Of a stretch of DNA of 16,946 bases, positions 1-5,682 are shown piece after piece; the first letter of the stretch is position 1, and each line of letters begins with the position of its first letter. Source of the stretch: CAZMCC01 sp964564695 (GTDB lineage Bacteria > Planctomycetota > Phycisphaerae > Phycisphaerales > UBA1924); contig CAZMCC010000085.1 in the NCBI GenBank assembly GCA_964564695.1, positions 1 through 16,946 of the forward strand, read 5' to 3'. The position numbers and the translations under genes are program-made. The notes beneath the pieces were generated by a model. The model saw only the letters and a list, made by a program, of their open reading frames with translations. It had not been told where the DNA came from and ran no database searches.

Positions 1-242
1 GACCCCGCGCCGTTCCCGCCCTCGTCGCCGGCCTCCTCGCCCGCCATCGCGCGCCGCGCCGGCGCGACGGGCGCCCCGCCCGGGCCGGCCCCGTTGTAGA
101 TGACCGGCTGGTGGTTGATCACCGTGCCCCCGCCGCCGCGCTTGATGGTGACGGTTTCCTGCTGATCCTTGAGGTCGAGCTCGCTGAGCTCGTTCTCAAC
201 CATCAGGCGCACGAGTTCTTTGAGCTTGCGGATGTCGATCAT
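1..242 (-). CDS. accB: Biotin carboxyl carrier protein of acetyl-CoA carboxylase, 3' part missing
   Basis: This is the N-terminal ~80 codons of AccB, the subunit that carries biotin between the carboxylase and carboxyltransferase steps of malonyl-CoA formation, the entry to fatty acid synthesis. The protein opens MIDIRKLKELVRLMVENELS, the characteristic helical start of bacterial BCCPs, followed by ELDLKDQQETVTIKRGG, the usual short acidic strand. A Gly/Ala/Pro-rich hinge then begins. The biotinyl domain with its EAMKM motif lies beyond the window edge, so only the N-terminus is supported directly. The start ATG (242-240) overlaps the stop of the upstream peptidase gene as ATGA, which implies translational coupling. 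accC is commonly the next gene in this arrangement but cannot be seen here. Confidence 0.88.
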   Translation of the reverse strand, partial: MIDIRKLKELVRLMVENELSELDLKDQQETVTIKRGGGGTVINHQPVIYNGAGPGGAPVAPARRAMAGEEAGDEGGNGAG

Positions 243-1441
243 CGTGAGGCCCACTCCAGGGACTTGGGGAGAGTGTTCAGCCGCTTCGCCCCCGTCGGCG
301 TGACGACGTAGTCGTCTTCGATCCGGACCCCGCCGATGCCGGGAAGGTAGATCCCCGGCTCGACCGTCACCACCATCCCCACCTTGAGCGTCGTCGGCGC
401 GAGCATGTGCGTCAAGCGCGGCTCCTCGTGCCCGTCGAGCCCCAGGCCGTGCCCGAGCCCGTGCCCGAACTGAGGGCCGTACCCGGCCCGCTCGATGATG
501 CCCCGCGCCACCGCGTCGATCTCGTTGGTCAGCTTGCCCGGCGCCAGCGCGGCCGCGCTCGCCTCCTGCGCCTCGAGCACGATCCGGTAGATCTCACGGA
601 TCTTCGCCGGCCACTTGCCCAGCGAAACCACGCGCGTCATGTCCGAGTGGTACCCGCGGTACACCGCGCCCCAGTCGATGAGCACCGTCTTGTTCGCCGC
701 GAGCTTCGTCGGCCCGGGCCGATAGTGCGGCAGCGACCCGTGGGCCCCCGCCGCGATGATCGATTGGAACCCAACCTCGCTCGACCCGCGAGCCTTCATC
801 GCCGCCTCGAGCCGCCCCGCCACCTCCAGCTCGCTCATCCCCGGCGCGATGGTCCCAAGAATCTCCTCGAGCGCCTTCTCCTGGATCCGGACCGCCTTGG
901 TGATCAGCTCGATCTCCGCGTCGTCCTTGATCGCCCGCAGCCCGCTCACCAGCCCTGCCGTCTCCATCACGCCGGCCCCACCCCCACCACCACCCAGCTT
1001 CTCGACCAGCGCCGCCTTCAGCACCAGCGTCAGATGTTCCCCCTGCACCGCCAGATTGCCCGCGCGGATCCCCGCCTCCCGCACCACCCGCGCCACGGCG
1101 TCCAGGATCGGCCCCGTGCGGATCACGACGTCCGCCAGTGCCTTCACCGGCTCCAGTTCCTCCTCGAACCGGAAATCGCTGATGACGATCGGCCGCACCC
1201 GTGCCGACGCCGGCACGAGCATGTAGCTGTCGCCGTTGAGGAACCCGGTGAGATACCCGACGTCCTTGGGGTTCGTCACCAGCATCGCCGCGCCGCCGGC
1301 CCGGGCGATGCTCTCGCGCAGCCGCGCCACCCGCGACGCGTGCACGGTCTCCGAGGGCGACGACGCCGCGTCGCCGGAGGGCGCCTTCGAGGGCTTGATC
1401 GAGCTGGAGCGCCCGCGGGCTCGGGCGACGGCCGGTGTCAT
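239..1441 (-). CDS. pepP: Xaa-Pro aminopeptidase / M24 family metallopeptidase
   Basis: A 400-residue cytoplasmic M24 ('pita-bread') peptidase expected to remove N-terminal residues preceding proline. The creatinase-type N-terminal domain starts near residue 37 (RVARLRESI, then NPKDVGYLTGF). The catalytic domain carries all five dinuclear metal ligands: D256 (LIDWGA), D267 (YHSDMTR), H331 (HGLGHGLGLDGHE), E361 (TVEPGIY) and E375 (RIEDD). The first ~35 residues are Ser/Ala/Arg-rich and not part of the family core. ATG 1441 has no clear ribosome binding site, and an in-frame GTG at 1345 behind GGAG is a possible alternative start. A Gly run at 150-156 sits in the inter-domain region. It is followed by accB with an ATGA overlap. 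Prolidase (pepQ) versus aminopeptidase P activity cannot be separated from sequence alone. Confidence 0.9.
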   Translation of the reverse strand: MTPAVARARGRSSSIKPSKAPSGDAASSPSETVHASRVARLRESIARAGGAAMLVTNPKDVGYLTGFLNGDSYMLVPASARVRPIVISDFRFEEELEPVKALADVVIRTGPILDAVARVVREAGIRAGNLAVQGEHLTLVLKAALVEKLGGGGGGAGVMETAGLVSGLRAIKDDAEIELITKAVRIQEKALEEILGTIAPGMSELEVAGRLEAAMKARGSSEVGFQSIIAAGAHGSLPHYRPGPTKLAANKTVLIDWGAVYRGYHSDMTRVVSLGKWPAKIREIYRIVLEAQEASAAALAPGKLTNEIDAVARGIIERAGYGPQFGHGLGHGLGLDGHEEPRLTHMLAPTTLKVGMVVTVEPGIYLPGIGGVRIEDDYVVTPTGAKRLNTLPKSLEWASR

Positions 1442-1492
1442 AGAGGCGGGATGATACCGCGCGGATCGTCTCGGATGCGAATCGGCGAGAGC

Positions 1493-1508
1493 GTTCGCGA
1501 GCGCGAAC
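1493..1508. promoter_or_regulatory. Perfect dyad in the divergent pepP / ABC permease intergenic region
   Basis: GTTCGCG-AG-CGCGAAC has two perfect 7-bp arms around a 2-bp centre. It lies between the two divergently transcribed genes, where a shared regulator would bind. It abuts an ATG at 1509 that is in frame with the permease. This supports reading that ATG as part of the regulatory region rather than the true start. No regulator is identified. Confidence 0.45.
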
Positions 1509-1568
1509 ATGTCTCTGACAAACGCGCCCGAGCGCCCGAGCCTGTCACCGTCGCGAATACTCTCACGC

Positions 1569-3236
1569 ATGCCCGCGCCGCGCGATCGAGACCGCACCCC
1601 AGGCCCCGCGCTGTGCGCGCTGGGCCTGGTCGGCGTCGTCGCGCTGTGCGTGCTCGTGCCCTTGCTCGCCGCCGCCATCGCAAGCCTCACGGGCGAGGCG
1701 CCCGCCATCGAGACCGCCGCCGCGCCGACCACCGCCCCGGTCGAGGCCTCGTTGCTCATCGCCCTTGGACGCACGATCGTCGTCGCCGGCGCGATCGCCC
1801 TGTTCGCGACGCTCCTGGCCATTCCCGGCGCCTGGGTCATCCGTGAGGGCTCCCCCGGCGGCGCACGCCGCGCCGCCCTCTGCGTCGGCGTGCTCATGCT
1901 GCCCAACTACCTCGCGTACGCGGGCCTCAACCTCCTTCGCGCGCCGATGACCCCGCTCGCCGACTGGCTCGCCGACCAGCCGCCCTCGCTCCAGGTCTTC
2001 ACCGGGCACGTCATCGCCGTCGTCGGCCTCGCGCTCTGGGCCTGGCCCGCGGCAGCGATCGTCCTGAGTCTCTCGCTCCGCCGCCTCGCCCAGGATCAGC
2101 TCGACGCGCTCGCCCTCTCCGGGGCCGGCGTCGCGTCCCGCTGGGGCGTGCTCGTGCGGGCGATGGTTCCCGGCCTCGCCGCCGCGTTCGGCGTCGTGTT
2201 CCTCTTGATGATCGGCTCCCCGGTCCCGCTCCACGTCGCCCAGCTCGACACCTACGCCGTCACCCTCTGGCGCCGCCTCAACCAGACCGGCGACCCGCTC
2301 GCCGCGTGGACGGCCGCGTGGCCGATGATCCTGCTCGCCGGCACGCTCGCGTTCTTTTTCACTCGTGCCCTCTCGCGCCGCCTCGTCGCAGACTCCGACC
2401 CCACGCCCCCGGCCCGCGCCGCCGCACCCTCGCGCCCGGCCCGCGTCGCGCTCGGGGTCGTGCTCGCGCTCTCGCTGGCGCTCCCCCTCGCCCTGCACGC
2501 CCTCGCCACGGCCCCTCCGGGCAAGCCCTTCTCCCTCCACGCCCTCACGCACACCACCGTCATGTTCTGGCGCGAGTCCACCGACGCCCTCCGCGCCAGC
2601 ACGATCACCGGCGCCCTGTGCGCCCTGGCGTTCATCGCCATCACGTTCGCCACGTGGGCGTGCCTGTCGTGCACGCCGCGCCGCCGCCCGTCGCTCGTGC
2701 GCACGCTTGCGCTCGTGGGCGTGGGGATTCTCCTCGCCGCGGCCATCACCCCCGGCGCGATCCTCGGCTCGATGGCCGCCGGCGCGTGGACCGTCATCGG
2801 GCCGCTGCGGGCCCTCGCCGATACGCCGCTCCCCGTCGTGTGCGTCCACACCGCCCGCTTCGGCGCCATCGCCGCGCTTTTGGGCGTGTGGGCCGCCGCC
2901 CTCGAGCCCGCAGTGCTCCGCGACCAGCGCGAGCTCGACGGCCCATCGTCCCTCTCCACCTTCTTCCGCGCCTGCGTGCGCGCCAACTGGCCCGCCGCAA
3001 TCGCCTCCGGCCTCGCCGGCTTCGTCCTCAGCCTGCACGAGATCGAATCCACGGTCTTCGTCCAACCTCCGGGGTCGGGCAACCTCGCCCAGAAACTCCT
3101 TGACGCCCTGCACTACTCCCGCGACGACCGCCTCGGCGCCGCGACGATCTCCCTCGTGGTGGTTTCCCTCACGCTCGCGTACATCGCCGCGTGGCTCCTC
3201 ACGCGCCCCCGGCGCGACGGGCAGGTGGCCCCATGA
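1569..3236 (+). CDS. ABC transporter permease, binding-protein-dependent type (Fe3+/thiamine-like two-module permease)
   Basis: A ~555-residue polytopic membrane protein with roughly a dozen hydrophobic segments arranged as two fused permease modules, as in FbpB/ThiP-type importers. Each half has an EAA-like cytoplasmic loop that would contact an ATPase: residues ~178-202 (LALSGAGVASRWGVLVRAMV) and ~447-478 (ELDGPSSLSTFFRACVRAN). No ATP-binding or solute-binding gene is next to it, so the substrate is unknown. Iron or another cation or anion is the family guess. An in-frame ATG at 1509 would add 20 residues, but that stretch has many A-ending codons unlike the gene body and overlaps a dyad, so ATG 1569 is preferred; neither has a clear ribosome binding site. 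It ends in an ATGA overlap with the next gene. Confidence 0.82.
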   Translation: MPAPRDRDRTPGPALCALGLVGVVALCVLVPLLAAAIASLTGEAPAIETAAAPTTAPVEASLLIALGRTIVVAGAIALFATLLAIPGAWVIREGSPGGARRAALCVGVLMLPNYLAYAGLNLLRAPMTPLADWLADQPPSLQVFTGHVIAVVGLALWAWPAAAIVLSLSLRRLAQDQLDALALSGAGVASRWGVLVRAMVPGLAAAFGVVFLLMIGSPVPLHVAQLDTYAVTLWRRLNQTGDPLAAWTAAWPMILLAGTLAFFFTRALSRRLVADSDPTPPARAAAPSRPARVALGVVLALSLALPLALHALATAPPGKPFSLHALTHTTVMFWRESTDALRASTITGALCALAFIAITFATWACLSCTPRRRPSLVRTLALVGVGILLAAAITPGAILGSMAAGAWTVIGPLRALADTPLPVVCVHTARFGAIAALLGVWAAALEPAVLRDQRELDGPSSLSTFFRACVRANWPAAIASGLAGFVLSLHEIESTVFVQPPGSGNLAQKLLDALHYSRDDRLGAATISLVVVSLTLAYIAAWLLTRPRRDGQVAP

Positions 3237-3850
3237 CCACCTCCCCCCACACCCCCGACCCCTCCCTCGTCCGCTCCTGGCTCGCCGCGGCCAACGACCC
3301 CGCCACCGCCGCCGCCCTCGAAGCGATCTATACCCACGCCTCCGCCGAGATCTCCCGGCGCGGCCCGACGTGCTGGACATCCGGCAAGTGCTGCAACTTT
3401 ACCGCCTACGGCCACCGCCTCTACACCACCGCCCTCGAAGCCGCGTACACGCTGACCAGGCTCCCTCCCTCTCCCTTGTCGGGCTCTGGCGATAAGGGAG
3501 AGGGGGGGGGTGAGGGCTCGACTCCGATTTCCTCCTCCAACCCTCCGCAGCCAAGTGCGCCGCCGCGCGCTGTTGCTCCGAGACCGCCCCTCCTTCCTCT
3601 TCTTACCCCCGCCCAGTCCCAGGACGCCTGCCCCTTCCAGGTCGACAAGCTCTGCACCGTCCACGCCATCCGCCCGATGGGCTGCCGCGTCTACTTCTGC
3701 GACAAGACGGCCCAGCACTGGCAGCACGACCTCTCCGAGGAGCTCCTCGCCGAGATCCGCGTCCTGCACGACTCGAGCGCCATCGAGTACCGCTACGCCG
3801 AGTGGCGCTGGCTGCTCGACGTCTTCACGCCGTACATTCCCACGCGATGA
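3233..3850 (+). CDS. Cysteine-cluster protein (YkgJ/CxxCxxCC-like, putative zinc or iron-sulfur binding) with an inserted segment
   Basis: A 205-residue protein whose conserved cysteines are C47, C53, C54 (TCWTSGKCCNF), C133 (ACPFQ), C141 (LCTVHAIRP), C151 and C156 (GCRVYFC). The CPF...C.VH..RP.GCR..FC pattern is that of the YkgJ/flagellin N-methylase-like family, thought to bind a metal or Fe-S cluster; the biological role is not established. Residues ~78-128 (Pro/Ser/Gly-rich, low complexity) split the CC block from the CPF block. They are encoded by DNA with different base and codon use that includes a long palindrome (3462-3509). This looks like an in-frame insertion of a repeat element that the protein tolerates. 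ATGA overlaps join it to the permease gene upstream and to tsaB downstream. Confidence 0.8.
   Translation: MTTSPHTPDPSLVRSWLAAANDPATAAALEAIYTHASAEISRRGPTCWTSGKCCNFTAYGHRLYTTALEAAYTLTRLPPSPLSGSGDKGEGGGEGSTPISSSNPPQPSAPPRAVAPRPPLLPLLTPAQSQDACPFQVDKLCTVHAIRPMGCRVYFCDKTAQHWQHDLSEELLAEIRVLHDSSAIEYRYAEWRWLLDVFTPYIPTR
3462..3509. repeat. Palindromic repeat element inserted in the cysteine-cluster gene
   Basis: Core arms 3467-3480 (CCCTCTCCCTTGTC) and 3491-3504 (GATAAGGGAGAGGG) pair at 13 of 14 positions around a 10-nt loop (GGGCTCTGGC). Pairing extends outward to about 3462/3509 with G-T wobbles. The CCCTCTCCC...GGGAGAGGG form followed by GGGTGAGGG resembles small dispersed palindromes found in many GC-rich genomes. 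It keeps the reading frame open. Confidence 0.7.
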
Positions 3851-4683
3851 GCGCCCCCGGCGAGCAACACGACGTCATCCTCGCGATCGAGTGCTCGAAC
3901 CCGAGCGCCGCGCCCACCGAGCGCGGCCGCCCCGCGAGCGTGTGCATCGCGCGTTCCGTCCGAACGGGCGCCGACGTTTTCACGTTGATTGTGGCTACCG
4001 AGACTGTGGCATCATCCGCAAGCGGCGGTCGCGGCGGTCACGACGACGACCTCGTTCCGGCGATCGAGCGTGCATGCCGCAAGGGCAAGATTTCGCAGCG
4101 CGACCTGACCATCGTGGCGGTGAGCATCGGTCCCGGCGGCTACACGTCGCTCCGCATCGCGATCGCCGCCGCGAAGATGATCGCGATGGCGACCGGCGCG
4201 AGGCTCATCGGCGTTCCGACGGCCCTCGTCGCGGCACGCTCATCGCTCGACGGTCGTACCCCGCCCAGCTCAATTCTGGTCACGCTGGCGAGCAAGAACG
4301 ACACCGCGAGTCTGACGCTCATCCGCGCCACGTCCACGCCGCGATCGGTCAGTTTCTCGATCGTGTCGAGCGCCGTCGTGACGCCGGACGCGGTGCCCGA
4401 GCCGCTCGCGCGCCTGGGTGAGGACGAGTCGACGCCCGTTGTCATCGCCGACCAGTTCCTCCCGCAGACGATCGCGGCGGCCGCGGAGCGCCGCGGCTAT
4501 CGGCGCATCCCGCTCGCCCTCAACGCCGCCGACCTCGCTGCGTGCGCGACCTGCGACAACCTCCCGTTCTCGGACCCCCGCACCCTCGCCCCCATCTACG
4601 CCCGCGAGCCCGATGCCGTCACGCTCTGGCGGGCCCGTCATTCGCAGTCCCCCTCAATCCCCCCGACCCCCCCAAGTGTGTGA
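3847..4683 (+). CDS. tsaB: tRNA N6-threonylcarbamoyladenosine biosynthesis protein TsaB
   Basis: TsaB is the actin-like ASKHA-fold partner that binds TsaD and TsaE in making t6A37 of ANN-decoding tRNAs in the cytoplasm. The 278-residue protein shows the N-terminal phosphate-loop-like strand (ILAIECSNPS, 11-20), a short GHDDDLVPAI motif (64-73, usually HS..L.P.I), and the diagnostic SIGPGGYTSLRIAIAAAK (93-110; family GPGSFTGLRIG). It ends with LAPIYAREPDAVTLW (247-261), matching the usual C-terminal P.Y.R...A motif. The Pro/Ser-rich last 15 residues are an added tail. The start is fixed by the ATGA overlap with the preceding gene. It is the last gene of the operon and is followed directly by an inverted repeat. 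Confidence 0.92.
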   Translation: MSAPGEQHDVILAIECSNPSAAPTERGRPASVCIARSVRTGADVFTLIVATETVASSASGGRGGHDDDLVPAIERACRKGKISQRDLTIVAVSIGPGGYTSLRIAIAAAKMIAMATGARLIGVPTALVAARSSLDGRTPPSSILVTLASKNDTASLTLIRATSTPRSVSFSIVSSAVVTPDAVPEPLARLGEDESTPVVIADQFLPQTIAAAAERRGYRRIPLALNAADLAACATCDNLPFSDPRTLAPIYAREPDAVTLWRARHSQSPSIPPTPPSV

Positions 4684-4685
4684 AT

Positions 4686-4711
4686 CCGGGGAACCTCCCC
4701 GAATTCCCCGG
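4686..4711 (+). terminator. Inverted repeat just after tsaB, possible terminator
   Basis: CCGGGGAA (4686-4693) and TTCCCCGG (4704-4711) form a perfect 8-bp stem with a 10-nt loop beginning 2 nt after the tsaB stop codon. There is no T tract, so factor-independent termination is uncertain. A processing or RNA-stability role is equally possible. Confidence 0.5.
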
Positions 4712-5032
4712 CGTAGCGACAACTGAGCCGCCGCGACTTCTTTGCGGAGGGCTTCGGGCCGCCGGGACCTTCCAGCGACCCTGACAAGAGGCAGAGGCAG
4801 AGGCCAACGTTCACCGAGCGATCCCGTACCGACGGCCGCCCACGCCGCTGGTGTCGACTGCGCCGGATGCGCTATTGGGGTCATCCCGCGCGATCGCTCT
4901 TCCCGGTGAAGTTGGAGAACCCCCGCGCCGATCCTGCGCACACCAGCGATCGACATGCGGGACGCGGCGTGTTTACGGGACGGAGCCCGTTGACGCCGGA
5001 GAGACCCGGACTTTGCGGCAAGCGAGGCACCC
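4712..5032. other. Intergenic region upstream of the HTH-receiver gene
   Basis: No convincing gene is seen. It holds three tandem AGAGGC hexamers (4787-4804) and a small hairpin, ACGGG (4975-4979) with CCCGT (4986-4990). A TTGACG at 4990-4995 lacks a good -10 partner, so no promoter is claimed. GAGG sits 5 nt before the ATG at 5033. Confidence 0.5.
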
Positions 5033-5650
5033 ATGATGGAGCGCACCACGACAGTCGCCGATAAGTGGGCCGGCAAGCGGATCTTCACCACCGGTGAGGC
5101 CGCCGAGGTCTGCAAGGTCTCCCAGCAGACCATCATCCGGTGCTTCGACTCCGGCCGGCTCGGCGGCTTCCGCGTCCCCGGGAGCAAGTTCCGGCGGATT
5201 CCCCGTGCCGAGCTCATCAAGTTCATGAAGGCCAACGGGATCCCCACCATCGGCCTCGAGGGCGGCTCCAAGCGCATCCTCGTCGTCGACGACGACAAGC
5301 CCATCCTCGACATGCTCCAGGAGCTGCTCTCCAAGAACGAGAACTACGAGGTCCGCCTCTGCTCCACCGGCTACGACGCCGGCATGCTCACCGAGGCCTT
5401 CCGCCCCCACCTCATCGTCCTGGACTACATGCTCCCCGACATCAACGGCGACGTCGTCTGCCGGCGCCTCCGCGAGCGCGACGAGCTCTCCGACACCAAG
5501 GTCCTCTTCGTCTCGGGCGTCGTTTCGGGTCCCGAGCTCGAGCAACTGCGTGCGTCGGGCGCCGACGACGTCCTCCAGAAGCCCTTCGACGTCAGCGTCC
5601 TGCTCGCCAAGATCTCCGCCCTGCTCGAAGCCCCCGCTCACCAGGGCTGA
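5033..5650 (+). CDS. Response regulator with N-terminal excisionase/MerR-type HTH and C-terminal receiver domain
   Basis: A 205-residue, probably cytoplasmic, DNA-binding response regulator. Residues ~17-68 form an excisionase-like winged HTH (FTTGEAAEVCKVSQQTIIRC, then GRLGGFRVPGSKFRRIPRAEL). Residues ~80-197 are a complete receiver: acidic pair D86/D87 (VVDDDKP), phosphoacceptor D131 (IVLDYMLPDINGD), switch residue S161 (FVSGV) and K183 (LQKPF). All phosphorylation residues are present. The domain order, DNA-binding first and receiver last, is the reverse of the common OmpR/NarL layout. Start ATG 5033 has GAGG 5 nt upstream, and an adjacent second ATG is also possible. The kinase gene follows after 32 nt, so it is the probable partner. 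Target genes are unknown. Confidence 0.9.
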   Translation: MMERTTTVADKWAGKRIFTTGEAAEVCKVSQQTIIRCFDSGRLGGFRVPGSKFRRIPRAELIKFMKANGIPTIGLEGGSKRILVVDDDKPILDMLQELLSKNENYEVRLCSTGYDAGMLTEAFRPHLIVLDYMLPDINGDVVCRRLRERDELSDTKVLFVSGVVSGPELEQLRASGADDVLQKPFDVSVLLAKISALLEAPAHQG

Positions 5651-5682
5651 ACTCTCACCACGCCTCGAGGCACCACCGCTCC

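Noticed and set aside
1563..3380. Long minus-strand open frame opposite the permease gene
   Set aside because: Its translation is Arg/Gly/Glu-rich low complexity with no domain, as expected from the complement of a GC-rich gene. The + strand frame has clear membrane segments and EAA-like loops.
4787..4804. AGAGGC triplicate as a CRISPR or significant repeat array
   Set aside because: Only three 6-bp units with no spacers. It is a small tandem repeat with no evidence of function.
5140..5682. N-terminal extension of the HDOD/kinase frame overlapping the regulator gene
   Set aside because: The extension is Arg/Pro-rich and lies entirely out of frame inside the receiver gene. HDOD homology begins only after ATG 5683.
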